The notes beneath the pieces were generated by a model. The model had not been told where the DNA came from, did no database searches, and saw only the letters and a list, made by a program, of their open reading frames with translations. A DNA stretch of 64,000 nt from Prevotella sp. 10(H) (GTDB lineage: Bacteria; Bacteroidota; Bacteroidia; Bacteroidales; Dysgonomonadaceae): assembly GCF_000711235.1 (NCBI RefSeq), contig NZ_JOMI01000009.1, forward strand, positions 611,123-675,122, written 5' to 3'. A program made the position numbers and the translations under genes. How positions within the stretch are numbered: position 1 is the stretch's first letter; each line of letters opens with the position of its first letter. This document shows positions 49,841 through 58,348 of the stretch, piece after piece.

Positions 49841-50260
49841 ATGAAAATAGAACGTAGAAAAACAAGAGCAGCAGAAGTTTATACTTCTTCGTTGAACGAT
49901 ATTATGTTCTTCCTGTTATTGTTTTTTCTTATTATATCTACAATGGTTACGCCTGCAGCGATCAGAGTGTTGTTGCCCAATGCCGCTACATCAGAACAGG
50001 TTGTCACCAAAAAGAATATCAATCTGATAATAACCCAGGACTTAAGATATTACGTTAATGACAAATCGGTCACTAAAGATGAAATAGAACCGGCCTTAAT
50101 CGCAGCAATTACAAAAGAGAAAGAAAAAAACAGTAATGTAGAAGTAAATGTCTTGTTACAGGCAGACAAATCGCTTAGTCTGCAGAATGTTGTCGATGTA
50201 ATCGATATAGGAAACAAATTGAAGGTAAAAATGGTATTGTTTACACAAAAACCAGATTGA
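49841..50260 (+). CDS. ExbD/TolR family protein
   Basis: 139 residues. One N-terminal helix with the functional Asp (LNDIMFFLLLFFLIISTM, Asp20), then a periplasmic domain (about 45-139, with EVNVLLQADKSLSLQNVVDVID). It works as the proton-driven rotor-like partner of the ExbB-type protein upstream. Only one ExbD-like gene is present, while many Bacteroidota loci carry two plus tonB. Confidence 0.92.
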   Translation: MKIERRKTRAAEVYTSSLNDIMFFLLLFFLIISTMVTPAAIRVLLPNAATSEQVVTKKNINLIITQDLRYYVNDKSVTKDEIEPALIAAITKEKEKNSNVEVNVLLQADKSLSLQNVVDVIDIGNKLKVKMVLFTQKPD

Positions 50261-50289
50261 ATATTATAAAATAAATAACTAAAAACTTG

Positions 50290-50366
50290 AATTTCATTAT
50301 CTAAAAAAAGGTAATACTCAATGAAATTTGGGGTAGATGATGCAACATTTCCACAAAAAATGCATC
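50290..50366 (+). other. Two hairpins in the leader of the ECF sigma gene
   Basis: AATTTCATT / AATGAAATT (50290-50328) and GATGCA / TGCATC (50339-50366) form consecutive stems in the 128 bp between the ExbD-like gene and the sigma factor. No U-tract follows the first, so they may separate or attenuate the transcripts. Confidence 0.4.
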
Positions 50367-50388
50367 TCTAAAATGAAGCTTGGCCAAT

Positions 50389-50937
50389 ATGAATGAACTG
50401 CAAATTATAGCAGGCTGTAAAGAACAAAAGCGTGAAGCTCAAAAAATGCTATACGAGGCATATGCCCGTAAGATGTATAGCATCTGCTTACGTTATAGTT
50501 CCGATCAGGATGCTGCACAGGATTTGCTGCAGGATGGATTCATGAAAGTGTTTGCCAATATTGGCTCTTTTCAGGAAAAAGGCTCTTTTGAAGGCTGGCT
50601 TAAACGTATATTTATAAACCTTGCTTTAGAAAACTTAAGAAAGAAAAAATCAATCATTCAGACATCTGACGACGTACAAAATCTACCCGATATAGTAGAT
50701 GATTCTACTGAAGACGAGCAAATGTATAAAATTTCAGAAACTGAATTATTGAAAATGGTACAGGACTTACCCCGCGGCTACTCAATGGTTTTCAACTTAT
50801 ATGCTATAGAAGACTATTCGCATAAAGAAATAGCCGAGATGATGGGTATCAGTGAAGGGACTTCGCGTTCTCAGTATGTAAGGGCAAGACAGATATTGCA
50901 GGAGAAGGTGAAACAATATATAAAACAGCGGTCGTAA
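50389..50937 (+). CDS. ECF-type RNA polymerase sigma factor
   Basis: 182 residues from ATG at 50389. Region 2 (about 25-90: YSSDQDAAQDLLQDGFMKVF, GWLKRIFINLALENLRKKK) and region 4 (about 125-180: YAIEDYSHKEIAEMMGISEGTSRSQYVRARQIL) are joined by a short linker with no region 3. It directs RNA polymerase to a small regulon, usually in answer to an envelope signal. The next gene starts 1 bp after its stop and encodes a membrane-anchored barrel protein whose N-terminal segment may be its regulator. Confidence 0.94.
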   Translation: MNELQIIAGCKEQKREAQKMLYEAYARKMYSICLRYSSDQDAAQDLLQDGFMKVFANIGSFQEKGSFEGWLKRIFINLALENLRKKKSIIQTSDDVQNLPDIVDDSTEDEQMYKISETELLKMVQDLPRGYSMVFNLYAIEDYSHKEIAEMMGISEGTSRSQYVRARQILQEKVKQYIKQRS

Positions 50938-50938
50938 G

Positions 50939-52210
50939 ATGATGGAAGATAAAGACAAAATAAAGGATCTATTCTCCTCGAAGCTAGGAAACTTCGAGCC
51001 GGAGGTGCCTGCATCCGTTTGGGGTGGGCTGGATCAGCTTTTGTCTAATCAGCCGGCTCCTGCCCCTGATGCATCATCATCTGTTAATTCTTCAACAGCC
51101 AATGCAGCTTCTTCGGCCGGAAAAGCATCTATTATAAAAACTGTTGCTATTGCCGTCGGGGTTGCAGCTGCCATTGTTACGGGAGTATTACTTATGCCGG
51201 AAGCAGAACCGGTAGTAGAACAGCCTGTAGCAGTAGAAGAAACTCCGGTGAGGGAAGAGGTTGTCCAACCATTGGATACTGTGTTAGAGATGCCTCTTGC
51301 AACACGTCCGTTGATAGCAAAAGCAGAAGTACAACCAGTTGTTCAGGCGAGAGCAATGATAATCGAAGATACTGATCCTGTAGAGGAAACCCGTGAAGAG
51401 GTTACTCCGGAAGTAACAGATGAACCTGAAAAGGTAGAGAGAAAACCAATGATAGGAAGAAAACCTATGATGGTGGGAGAATCGGAAATGTTGAATGATG
51501 TAGTCATAGGCAAATCCGGTAAAGGATTCTCGATCGGAATAACAGGTAATGCCGGATTATTAAGTGATAACAGCCAATATTCCAACAGCGACGTTATGTT
51601 CTCTCACCATATAAGGACAGATGTCTTTAATGATGCGCTTAATAAAGAGAACAGCGAATTTGAACTGGAACACAGGCAGCCTATATCATTCGGCGTTACA
51701 ATAAGCAAACAACTGACTCCGAGATTGTCCATAGAGACAGGATTGATATACACGCATCTGTCGTCGAAGGTGAAATCGAATAGCGCATTTAAGATCAGTG
51801 AATCGCAATATATCAACTATCTGGGAGTGCCTGTATCATTGAATTATACATTCTATGAACTGGGACAGACTAAATTCTACTTCTCATTGGGTGGAATGGT
51901 GCAGAAGGATATAAACGGCAGGTATATAAGCAACGTCGGTTTCTCTTTATTCGATATTGAAGATGAATCGCTTGCGGGTCATGTATTCTATTCAGAACCT
52001 TACTATGTAAGAGAATCGGTGAAACAATCTCATCCTCAGTTCTCGGTGAGGTCGAGTATAGGAGTATCATATCCGTTGTATAAAAAATTGTATCTTTACG
52101 GAACAATAGGGGGCGCTTATTATTTCGATGCCGGAAACAAACATAGGACTATATATTCCGACAAGAAAACCCAACTGGATCTTAATCTGGGAATTAAATT
52201 TGACTTTTAA
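50939..52210 (+). CDS. Protein with cytoplasmic segment, inner-membrane helix, linker and PorT-like outer-membrane beta-barrel
   Basis: 423 residues. Residues 1-64 are soluble (DKIKDLFSSKLGNFEPEVP, SVWGGLDQLL), 66-86 are a membrane helix (IIKTVAIAVGVAAAIVTGVLL), 87-195 are a Pro/Glu/Val linker and 196-423 are a barrel of the PorT/OMP_b-brl_2 type (FSIGITGNAG start, FYFSLGGMV, final FDF). The membrane helix is not at the N-terminus, so it is not an ordinary signal peptide. This layout recurs after ECF sigma genes in Bacteroidota. A role as anti-sigma factor with a sensor barrel is inferred from context. The preceding sigma gene ends 1 bp before the start. Confidence 0.85.
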   Translation: MMEDKDKIKDLFSSKLGNFEPEVPASVWGGLDQLLSNQPAPAPDASSSVNSSTANAASSAGKASIIKTVAIAVGVAAAIVTGVLLMPEAEPVVEQPVAVEETPVREEVVQPLDTVLEMPLATRPLIAKAEVQPVVQARAMIIEDTDPVEETREEVTPEVTDEPEKVERKPMIGRKPMMVGESEMLNDVVIGKSGKGFSIGITGNAGLLSDNSQYSNSDVMFSHHIRTDVFNDALNKENSEFELEHRQPISFGVTISKQLTPRLSIETGLIYTHLSSKVKSNSAFKISESQYINYLGVPVSLNYTFYELGQTKFYFSLGGMVQKDINGRYISNVGFSLFDIEDESLAGHVFYSEPYYVRESVKQSHPQFSVRSSIGVSYPLYKKLYLYGTIGGAYYFDAGNKHRTIYSDKKTQLDLNLGIKFDF

Positions 52211-52236
52211 ATAAATTTTTTCAATTAAATAATAGT

Positions 52237-53049
52237 ATGAAAAAAACATCTTTATTAAGAATTTTATGTAGTGTGTTCTCCGTTGTGTTATTGATGTCTT
52301 CATGTCTTGGAGACGGAGATTCTTCTTTTACCGTTGAAAGGGATTTTGCTTATATAGTAAGTGGTGACGTAGGACCAGGTAAATATGCAATAACGCCTAA
52401 CGGATATATTGTAAGTGATGTTATTACTAAATTGCAAACGGGAAAGTGTTATTACATAGGCTATAAAGTTACCAATACTACAGCCGAAGGCTTTTATCAG
52501 GCGGAATATGTGAATGTATTAAATAATGGTAATCCTATTCCAGATGCTGAATTCTCTCTCCTACCTCCTTATTCGGGCATTCCTGTACGTAACGATACGA
52601 TTACACCGACAAATCTGGCAATAAAATTATGGTCGGGAAGCCAGCACGCTATTGGTGACAGATGGCTGGTAGACTATAACATGACCAAAAAGGAGAATGA
52701 TGAAGTAAAGGCATACTTTTATTTCGACAGAAATAATCAAAAAGATTCGGAAGGGGAAATTAAGCCGGGTGATAATAAAATCATTATAGATATTAGGTTT
52801 GCATTCATTAAAAATACTGGAGAAACTAACGTCACAGATGTCTTTTCTACAGTAGGAAACCTGGGTGGTGTAAGAACTAATTACACGCCGGATTATACTA
52901 AGGGTGAAGAAAAGTATGTGAATGTTCCTGTTAAGTTCAGATATCAGAAATATACAACAGCCGGACAGCCAGCAGAGGTGGTATATATCGGTTCATGGAA
53001 TTTGAATAGTAGTTCGAATGTATATTATTTGCAGTTTGAAAAGCCGTAA
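52237..53049 (+). CDS. NigD-like lipoprotein
   Basis: 270 residues with lipobox LMSSC (Cys at about 22). The beta-rich body with YIGYKVT, FSLLPPYSGIPVRNDTIT and the C-terminal half KFRYQ...GSWNLNSSSNVYYLQFEKP resembles the NigD-like two-domain lipoproteins of Bacteroidota. The function of the family is not known to me. It follows the barrel protein by 26 bp, so it probably belongs to the same unit, and is closed by a terminator. Confidence 0.75.
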   Translation: MKKTSLLRILCSVFSVVLLMSSCLGDGDSSFTVERDFAYIVSGDVGPGKYAITPNGYIVSDVITKLQTGKCYYIGYKVTNTTAEGFYQAEYVNVLNNGNPIPDAEFSLLPPYSGIPVRNDTITPTNLAIKLWSGSQHAIGDRWLVDYNMTKKENDEVKAYFYFDRNNQKDSEGEIKPGDNKIIIDIRFAFIKNTGETNVTDVFSTVGNLGGVRTNYTPDYTKGEEKYVNVPVKFRYQKYTTAGQPAEVVYIGSWNLNSSSNVYYLQFEKP

Positions 53050-53072
53050 AGAAAGATAATAAAATGAAATAT

Positions 53073-53107
53073 AGAAAGACGTAGCCTGTTGACTACGTCT
53101 TTCTTTC
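53073..53107 (+). terminator. Terminator after the NigD-like gene
   Basis: AGAAAGACGTAG / CTACGTCTTTCT stem, 8-nt loop, then TTC. It lies 23 bp after the stop. Confidence 0.85.
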
Positions 53108-53119
53108 ATATTTAAAAAT

Positions 53120-53647
53120 ATGTTTGATAACGATATCTTCACAATACTAAAAGACCATCTCCCACAGATAATAGCCTCGGCAATGATAATATTGCTGATG
53201 CCGTCCTCTAAATACATTACAGGAAAAGTAATAAGAAAGTACGGTACGCTCACCTTGAAATCCGAAGCGCGTACGATGCAAATCATCCAGGTGATCAATA
53301 TTCTTATCAATTTTACCTGCCTTCTGGCTTTAGCCATAATCTGGGGAGTGCAACCTCAGAATATGTGGGTGGCGATGTCTTCCATTTTTGCGGTGATAGG
53401 AGTAGCTATGTTTGCACAATGGTCGATATTGAGCAATATCACAGCGGGGTTGATTATATTCTTTACCACGCCTTTTCATATCGGCGATGAAATCCATATT
53501 CTGGATAAGGATTCGCCTATCGATGCGGTGATTGAGAATATACTCACTTTTCATACCCATTTGCGTACGCTGGAAGGTGAACTCATCATTATACCCAATT
53601 CGCTGTTCCTGCAAAAGATAGTTTCCGTAGGAAAAATGGAAAGATAA
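53120..53647 (+). CDS. Small MscS-family mechanosensitive channel
   Basis: 175 residues. The pore helix and start of the beta domain are seen: VIGVAMFAQWSILSNITAG, FFTTPFHIGDEIHILD. The protein has three or four helices and ends in the beta domain, lacking the large C-terminal vestibule of E. coli MscS. It should release solutes when membrane tension rises. Between the NigD terminator and ssb; own regulation not clear. Confidence 0.88.
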   Translation: MFDNDIFTILKDHLPQIIASAMIILLMPSSKYITGKVIRKYGTLTLKSEARTMQIIQVINILINFTCLLALAIIWGVQPQNMWVAMSSIFAVIGVAMFAQWSILSNITAGLIIFFTTPFHIGDEIHILDKDSPIDAVIENILTFHTHLRTLEGELIIIPNSLFLQKIVSVGKMER

Positions 53648-53679
53648 ATTCCGTAAAATATATAGCATAGATTTTTTTT

Positions 53680-53687
53680 CTATATTT
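53680..53687 (+). promoter_or_regulatory. -7 element of ssb
   Basis: TATATTTG followed by CG, 31 bp before the ssb start. No clear -33 box. Confidence 0.45.
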
Positions 53688-53718
53688 GCGTTATCTATAA
53701 ACGAAAATACATAATAAT

Positions 53719-54177
53719 ATGTCGGTAAATAAAGTGATACTAGTGGGGAATGTGGGGAAAGATCCCGATGTAAAATATTTTGATAACGGAAGTGTGGTAG
53801 CAAATTTTACATTGGCCACTACCGAAAGAGGATATACGGCTGCTAACGGTACGCAGATACCCGATCGCACCGAATGGCATAATATTGTTTGCTGGAGAGG
53901 CTTGGCGAAAGTTGCCGAGCAATTTGTAAGAAAAGGTACTCAAGTCTATGTAGAAGGTAAGATCCGCTCGCGTACATACGATGATGCCAATGGAGTAAAG
54001 AGATACGTGAATGAAATATATGCCGATAATCTCGAATTGCTGGGAAGCCGCAGAAGAGAAGGCGGAGAAGGAAACGATATGCCTTACTCACCACCGGCAA
54101 ATGAAAGTTATCAATCGCCTAATACTACTTATGGCGGAGCATCTAATGTATCGGAAGAAGATGATTTGCCATTTTAA
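53719..54177 (+). CDS. ssb: Single-stranded DNA-binding protein
   Basis: 152 residues. OB-fold at about 1-110 (SVNKVILVGNVGKDPDVKY, WHNIVCWRGLAKVAEQFVRKG, YVEGKIRSR), a flexible Asn/Pro/Ser linker and the partner-binding acidic tip EEDDLPF. It coats ssDNA and recruits repair and replication proteins. Usually followed by gldE and gldD in this phylum; gldE is missing between it and gldD here. Confidence 0.96.
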   Translation: MSVNKVILVGNVGKDPDVKYFDNGSVVANFTLATTERGYTAANGTQIPDRTEWHNIVCWRGLAKVAEQFVRKGTQVYVEGKIRSRTYDDANGVKRYVNEIYADNLELLGSRRREGGEGNDMPYSPPANESYQSPNTTYGGASNVSEEDDLPF

Positions 54178-54212
54178 TCAGTAATGACAACTCTTTAAGA
54201 GTTTTAAAATAT

Positions 54213-54257
54213 AAACAGATTAATGCAAACGGGCGACTATTTGAATTAATCTGTTTT
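54213..54257 (+). terminator. Terminator of ssb
   Basis: AAACAGATTAAT / ATTAATCTGTTT stem with a 20-nt loop and TTACTTT, 36 bp after ssb. Confidence 0.75.
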
Positions 54258-54270
54258 ACTTTATTATAAA

Positions 54271-54843
54271 ATGAAGAAGCTTTATATTATACTTTTTACC
54301 TTCCTTTTTGTATTTGTTTCCTGCAATGAGCATACTCCCCAGCCAAAGGGGTATTCGCGTATCGACAGGTCAAAGACGGAGTTGATGAAGTTTGATTACA
54401 AATATTTTTCATTCCTGTATTCCGCCGATTCAAAAGTAGAAGAAGTAAAGAAAGAAGCTTCCGAAGGGTATTGGTTTAATATTAATTATCCGGCATATAA
54501 TGCTATTATTTACTGTACATATTTATCTATAGATAGTAAGGTTTTGAATAAAGCTTTGGAAGACAGCTATCAGCTGGCATATAGCCAGTCGTTGAAAGCA
54601 AATGCAATACAGCAAAGCCTATTTGAAGATTCTTTACATAATAAAACGAGTATTATTTATGATATAAAAGGTATGGTAGCTTCACCCGTTCAGTTTTATG
54701 TTACAGATAATCAATCTCATTTTCTGAGAGGATCAATGTACTTCGATCAGACGTTTGTTCCCGATTCTGTGGCACCCATTGTGGAATTCTTGCGGGACGA
54801 TATAAGGGGTATTATAGAATCTTTAGAATGGAAGAAAAAGTGA
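54271..54843 (+). CDS. gldD: GldD-like gliding-motility lipoprotein
   Basis: 190 residues with lipobox VFVSC (Cys18) and a PKGYSRIDR start of the mature protein. The body (FDYKYFSFLYSADS, YWFNINYPAYNA, IKGMVASPVQFYVTD, FLRGSMYFDQTFVPDSVAPIVEFLRDDI) is the GldD fold. GldD is needed for gliding and for type IX secretion in flavobacteria; Bacteroidales carry homologues without gliding. A terminator stands between ssb and gldD, so they may be separate transcripts. Confidence 0.9.
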   Translation: MKKLYIILFTFLFVFVSCNEHTPQPKGYSRIDRSKTELMKFDYKYFSFLYSADSKVEEVKKEASEGYWFNINYPAYNAIIYCTYLSIDSKVLNKALEDSYQLAYSQSLKANAIQQSLFEDSLHNKTSIIYDIKGMVASPVQFYVTDNQSHFLRGSMYFDQTFVPDSVAPIVEFLRDDIRGIIESLEWKKK

Positions 54844-54933
54844 CAAATACGTTACTTTTGTTACCTTTTAACTAAATATGGTTAATTAATGTTAATAAAT
54901 GATGGTGGTGAATTATTTCCACCGCTTTGCGCC

Positions 54934-54986
54934 ATTGGCATATTTACATATTTGCTAATTGGCACATTGATCACCATTAATTGGCA
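54934..54986 (+). promoter_or_regulatory. Three direct ATTGGCA repeats upstream of the DUF1599 gene
   Basis: ATTGGCA occurs at 54934-54940, 54958-54964 and 54980-54986, spaced 24 and 22 bp, about two helical turns each. They lie upstream of the TACCTTTG element (55020-55027). A regulator could bind these sites from one face of the helix. Binding is not shown by sequence. Confidence 0.45.
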
Positions 54987-55019
54987 AACGAACAAAACAA
55001 TACATTAAACTATTTTTCC

Positions 55020-55027
55020 TACCTTTG
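55020..55027 (+). promoter_or_regulatory. -7 element of the DUF1599 gene
   Basis: TACCTTTG, 25 bp before the start at 55053. It supports that start over an earlier in-frame TTG at 54981, which lies upstream of the promoter. Confidence 0.6.
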
Positions 55028-55052
55028 TGCTCTGAAAAATAGAGATATCAAC

Positions 55053-55604
55053 ATGGCAGAAACCAAAGAGCAATTTGAGCATGTAATTGCAATCTGCCGT
55101 AGCCTTTTTGCAAAGAAATTAAAGGATTACGGTGCTTCGTGGCGTATACTGCGCCCTCAGTCGGTTACAGATCAGATACTGATTAAGGCTAAGCGTATCA
55201 GGAGCATAGAAGAGAAGGGTATGAGCCTGATAGATGAAGGAATCGCCCCGGAGTTTATCGGTATTGTAAACTATGGTATTATAGGCCTTATTCAACTGGA
55301 AGAAGGTTTTGCCGATAGTGTTGATATGAACGAAAACGAAGTCTTAGCGTTATATGATAAACATATGACCGAGACAAAAGAACTGATGTATGCCAAAAAT
55401 CATGATTATGACGAGGCTTGGCGCTCTATGCGCATCAGTTCATATACAGACCTTATACTTACAAAGATATACCGCACAAAACAGATAGAAGAGAATAAAG
55501 GTAAAACAATCGTGTCGGAAGGAATAGAGGCCAATTATATGGATATGATCAATTATTCATTGTTCGGCCTTATAAAGCTTGAATTTCCGGACGAAGAAAA
55601 TTGA
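55053..55604 (+). CDS. DUF1599 protein made of two tandem repeats
   Basis: 183 residues from MAETKEQF. Two copies of one unit of about 75-80 residues are visible: KKLKDYGASWRILRPQSVTD...RIRSIEEKG...DEGIAPEF...NYGIIGLIQLE and the second KNHDYDEAWRSMRISSYTD...RTKQIEENKG...SEGIEANY...NYSLFGLIKLE. The DY-xx-WR, TD and NY-xx-xGLI residues are conserved in both. DUF1599 has been linked to nucleotide modification, but no activity is established here. It is 13 bp upstream of the BT_3928-like gene. Confidence 0.88.
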   Translation: MAETKEQFEHVIAICRSLFAKKLKDYGASWRILRPQSVTDQILIKAKRIRSIEEKGMSLIDEGIAPEFIGIVNYGIIGLIQLEEGFADSVDMNENEVLALYDKHMTETKELMYAKNHDYDEAWRSMRISSYTDLILTKIYRTKQIEENKGKTIVSEGIEANYMDMINYSLFGLIKLEFPDEEN

Positions 55605-55617
55605 TTAGCGGACAAAG

Positions 55618-56946
55618 ATGAGAGATAAAGGTATAAAGATATTAGTTGAGATTTCCAGAATCATTCTGGGCGCTACCTTTATATTTTCGGGCTTTGTAAA
55701 GACTGTCGATCCTTTCGGCACTGCTTATAAAATAGAAGATTATTTTGCAGCCTTCGGTCTTACTTCTCTTTCTTTTATGTCTTTTCCTCTATCTGCATTG
55801 CAGGGAATTATTGAATTTGCTATGGGAGCCTGTATGTTATTCGGAATATACCGTCGTTGGAATTCACGATTGACTTTGATAGTAATGGTCTTTATGACTT
55901 TTCTCACTTTCTATCTTGCAATAGCTAATCCGGTAGATGACTGCGGCTGTTTCGGAGATTTCCTTATTATTACCAACTGGCAGACATTCTATAAGAATAT
56001 AGTTCTGTTATTATGTGCTGCTGTTGTCTTTATATATCCCGAAAAGATTAGCAATCTTTTTACAGGAAAAACTTACTGGCTGGCCTTTTTATATATCATC
56101 ATCTTTATCAGTCTTTTCACTTTCCGTAATTATATATATGAACCATTATTCGACTTCCGTCCTTACAGAATCGGCGCAAATATTCCCGAACTAATGGGAA
56201 TAGACGAAGGTAAAGGACGCGAGGAAAAGACAATGTTGTTATATGCTAAAGACGGAGTAGAAAAGGAGTTTACCGAAGATAACTATCCATGGGAAGACAG
56301 TACATGGGTATTTGTCAGGATGGAAACCGAAGTATTGAAAAAAGGAGAGGAATCTCCGATAAAGGACTTTGTTATAAATGAACTGGTTTTCGATGCAAAA
56401 AAAACAGAGATAATTGCACAGAATGATATTACTACGGAAGTTTTATCGGACAGCAATTATGTTTTCCTGATGTTCTCATCATCTCTGGAAGATATCAATA
56501 TGTCATATCTCAGTAGTTTCGAAGATGTGAATGAATATGCTAAATATGACGGCTATAAATTCTATTGCGTTACATCATCCACGACCGATGAGATAATAAA
56601 ATGGTCGGATGAGAATGTGATCAATTTCAGATTTTGCTCGATGGATGAGCGGGCAATAAAAACCGTCATCCGTTCCAACCCCGGACTGGTATTGTTAAAA
56701 GGCGGTATCGTTATCAACAAATGGCCTGATATAGATGTTCCTGCAGAAGAAGATCTGGTTAAGCCTTTAAATGAATTGTCTTACGGTCAGTTGATTGACG
56801 AAGGAAGTCAGGATAGAAAGCATCTCTTTTATGTATGCCTAACATTCTTAGTACCGTTATTAGGGCTTAAAGGATTAGACTTGCTGTTTTTCAGAAGAAA
56901 GCGAAAAGAGGCTGCTGCTGTGGAAGAGGAGAATATTCAGGAATAA
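55618..56946 (+). CDS. BT_3928-like protein: DoxX-type membrane domain plus thioredoxin-like soluble domain
   Basis: 442 residues. Residues about 1-145 have four helices of the DoxX/MauE kind ([28 protein letters not shown], then a CGCFGDF loop near 104); a fifth helix follows at about 155-170. Residues about 180-400 are soluble and resemble a thioredoxin fold without a clear CXXC. A last helix is near 403-422 and a short acidic tail follows. The layout suggests a redox-linked membrane protein; function unknown. It lies in a same-strand run DUF1599-this-tpiA. Confidence 0.78.
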   Translation: MRDKGIKILVEISRIILGATFIFSGFVKTVDPFGTAYKIEDYFAAFGLTSLSFMSFPLSALQGIIEFAMGACMLFGIYRRWNSRLTLIVMVFMTFLTFYLAIANPVDDCGCFGDFLIITNWQTFYKNIVLLLCAAVVFIYPEKISNLFTGKTYWLAFLYIIIFISLFTFRNYIYEPLFDFRPYRIGANIPELMGIDEGKGREEKTMLLYAKDGVEKEFTEDNYPWEDSTWVFVRMETEVLKKGEESPIKDFVINELVFDAKKTEIIAQNDITTEVLSDSNYVFLMFSSSLEDINMSYLSSFEDVNEYAKYDGYKFYCVTSSTTDEIIKWSDENVINFRFCSMDERAIKTVIRSNPGLVLLKGGIVINKWPDIDVPAEEDLVKPLNELSYGQLIDEGSQDRKHLFYVCLTFLVPLLGLKGLDLLFFRRKRKEAAAVEEENIQE

Positions 56947-56990
56947 AATACGTTTACACTATAATAAATATAAATAAAAACACATTAATC

Positions 56991-57737
56991 ATGAGAAAGA
57001 ACATTGTTGCAGGAAACTGGAAAATGAATAAGAATTTACAGGAAGGAGTTGCTTTTGCAAAAGACCTTGAAGCTGCTCTTGCCGGTAAAGCATTGAAATG
57101 TGATGTAATTATCGGAACTCCGTTTATTCATCTTGCTAGCGTTGCATCATCTACAAAATTGGGAGTAGCCGCTCAGAACTGTGCGGACAAGGCTTCGGGT
57201 GCTTATACCGGAGAGGTATCTGCTGATATGGTGGCTTCTACAGGTGCTAAATATGTAATATTGGGACACTCTGAACGTCGTACATATTACGGTGAAACAG
57301 ATGCAATCCTTAAAGAAAAAGTATTGCTGGCATTAGCTAATGGACTCAGCCCGATTTTCTGTATTGGTGAAACTAAAGACGAAAGAGAAAAGAATGTACA
57401 TTTCGACGTAGTTAAGAAACAAACTGTAGATGCACTTTTCGAACTTTCAGCTGAAGATTTCTCTAAGATCGTTATTGCATACGAGCCGGTTTGGGCTATC
57501 GGAACAGGCCTTACTGCAACATCTGCTCAGGCTCAGGAAATGCATGCTTATATCCGTCAGACAATTGCTGATAAATACGGAAAAGAAGTAGCTGACAATA
57601 CATCTATCCTTTACGGAGGTAGTGCTAACGGCGGTAATGCAAAAGAATTGTTTGCATGTCCTGATATCGATGGTGGTCTTATCGGTGGCGCTTCTCTCGA
57701 TGTAGAGAAATTTATCCCTGTGATCGAAGGATTCTAA
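56991..57737 (+). CDS. tpiA: Triosephosphate isomerase
   Basis: 248 residues. AGNWKMNK (catalytic Lys), ILGHSERR (catalytic His95-type) and [11 protein letters not shown] (catalytic Glu) are complete, with the loop 6 region [10 protein letters not shown]. It interconverts dihydroxyacetone phosphate and glyceraldehyde 3-phosphate. It is 45 bp downstream of the BT_3928-like gene and followed by a terminator. Confidence 0.98.
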   Translation: MRKNIVAGNWKMNKNLQEGVAFAKDLEAALAGKALKCDVIIGTPFIHLASVASSTKLGVAAQNCADKASGAYTGEVSADMVASTGAKYVILGHSERRTYYGETDAILKEKVLLALANGLSPIFCIGETKDEREKNVHFDVVKKQTVDALFELSAEDFSKIVIAYEPVWAIGTGLTATSAQAQEMHAYIRQTIADKYGKEVADNTSILYGGSANGGNAKELFACPDIDGGLIGGASLDVEKFIPVIEGF

Positions 57738-57754
57738 TCCTTCCTACATATACA

Positions 57755-57783
57755 TTGCAGGGGAATAAGAATTCCCCTGCAAT
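57755..57783 (+). terminator. Terminator of tpiA
   Basis: TTGCAGGGGAAT / ATTCCCCTGCAA arms around a short loop, then TTGATTTTC. It begins 17 bp after tpiA. Confidence 0.75.
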
Positions 57784-57799
57784 TGATTTTCTTTATAAA

Positions 57800-58321
57800 A
57801 TGGACGATATGAAAAAGAGTCTTTATATTTTTCTTGTTTTATCTCTAATTTCCGGATTTGCGGTGGCACAGAACGGGAACAGGACGATAATAGATGATCT
57901 GAATACATCCAAATGGGGACAAGGAAATGTGAAAGTTATGCAGGACGAAGCAGTGCAGAATGTTCTGGGCATACGCCAGACTGCTGCTGTTATTGCTCCG
58001 GACACTACAAAAACTATAGGCGCTATCGATCCGGCGGCAAACTTTACAAAAGTAAAAGGATTTAAGATACAGGTATTCTCAGGCAACAATCAACAACGTT
58101 CCAAGCGGGAAGCCGAATCAAAACAAGCACAGGTCAGGACACAGTTTCCTGAGCTGGAATCAGTCGTGAGTTTTGTTTCTCCTTTCTGGCGTCTGCGGGT
58201 AGGTAACTTTTTGACGAGAGAGGATGCCAACACAATGCTGAAAGAGATGAAAAAAGCATTTCCCGGATTTGGGCGGGAGATGTATGTTGTAGATGATGTT
58301 GTAAAACGTCCTGTACATTAA
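57800..58321 (+). CDS. SPOR-domain exported protein
   Basis: 173 residues from ATG 57800, or 170 from 57809. Signal peptide (MKKSLYIFLVLSLISGFAVAQ). The C-terminal SPOR domain (about 95-165: FKIQVFSGNNQQRSKREAES, FWRLRVGNFLTREDANTM) binds denuded peptidoglycan at division sites. The earlier TTG at 57755 in the same frame lies in the tpiA terminator and can be discarded. It is 27 bp before folE. Confidence 0.85.
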   Translation: MDDMKKSLYIFLVLSLISGFAVAQNGNRTIIDDLNTSKWGQGNVKVMQDEAVQNVLGIRQTAAVIAPDTTKTIGAIDPAANFTKVKGFKIQVFSGNNQQRSKREAESKQAQVRTQFPELESVVSFVSPFWRLRVGNFLTREDANTMLKEMKKAFPGFGREMYVVDDVVKRPVH

Positions 58322-58348
58322 TTTATAAGATGAATTAATATCTTCACA

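Noticed and set aside
54981..55052. TTG start for the DUF1599 gene
   Set aside because: A -7 promoter box lies between this TTG and the ATG at 55053, and the extra residues lack family similarity.
57755..57799. TTG start for the SPOR gene
   Set aside because: It lies in the tpiA terminator stem, and the signal peptide begins at 57800/57809.
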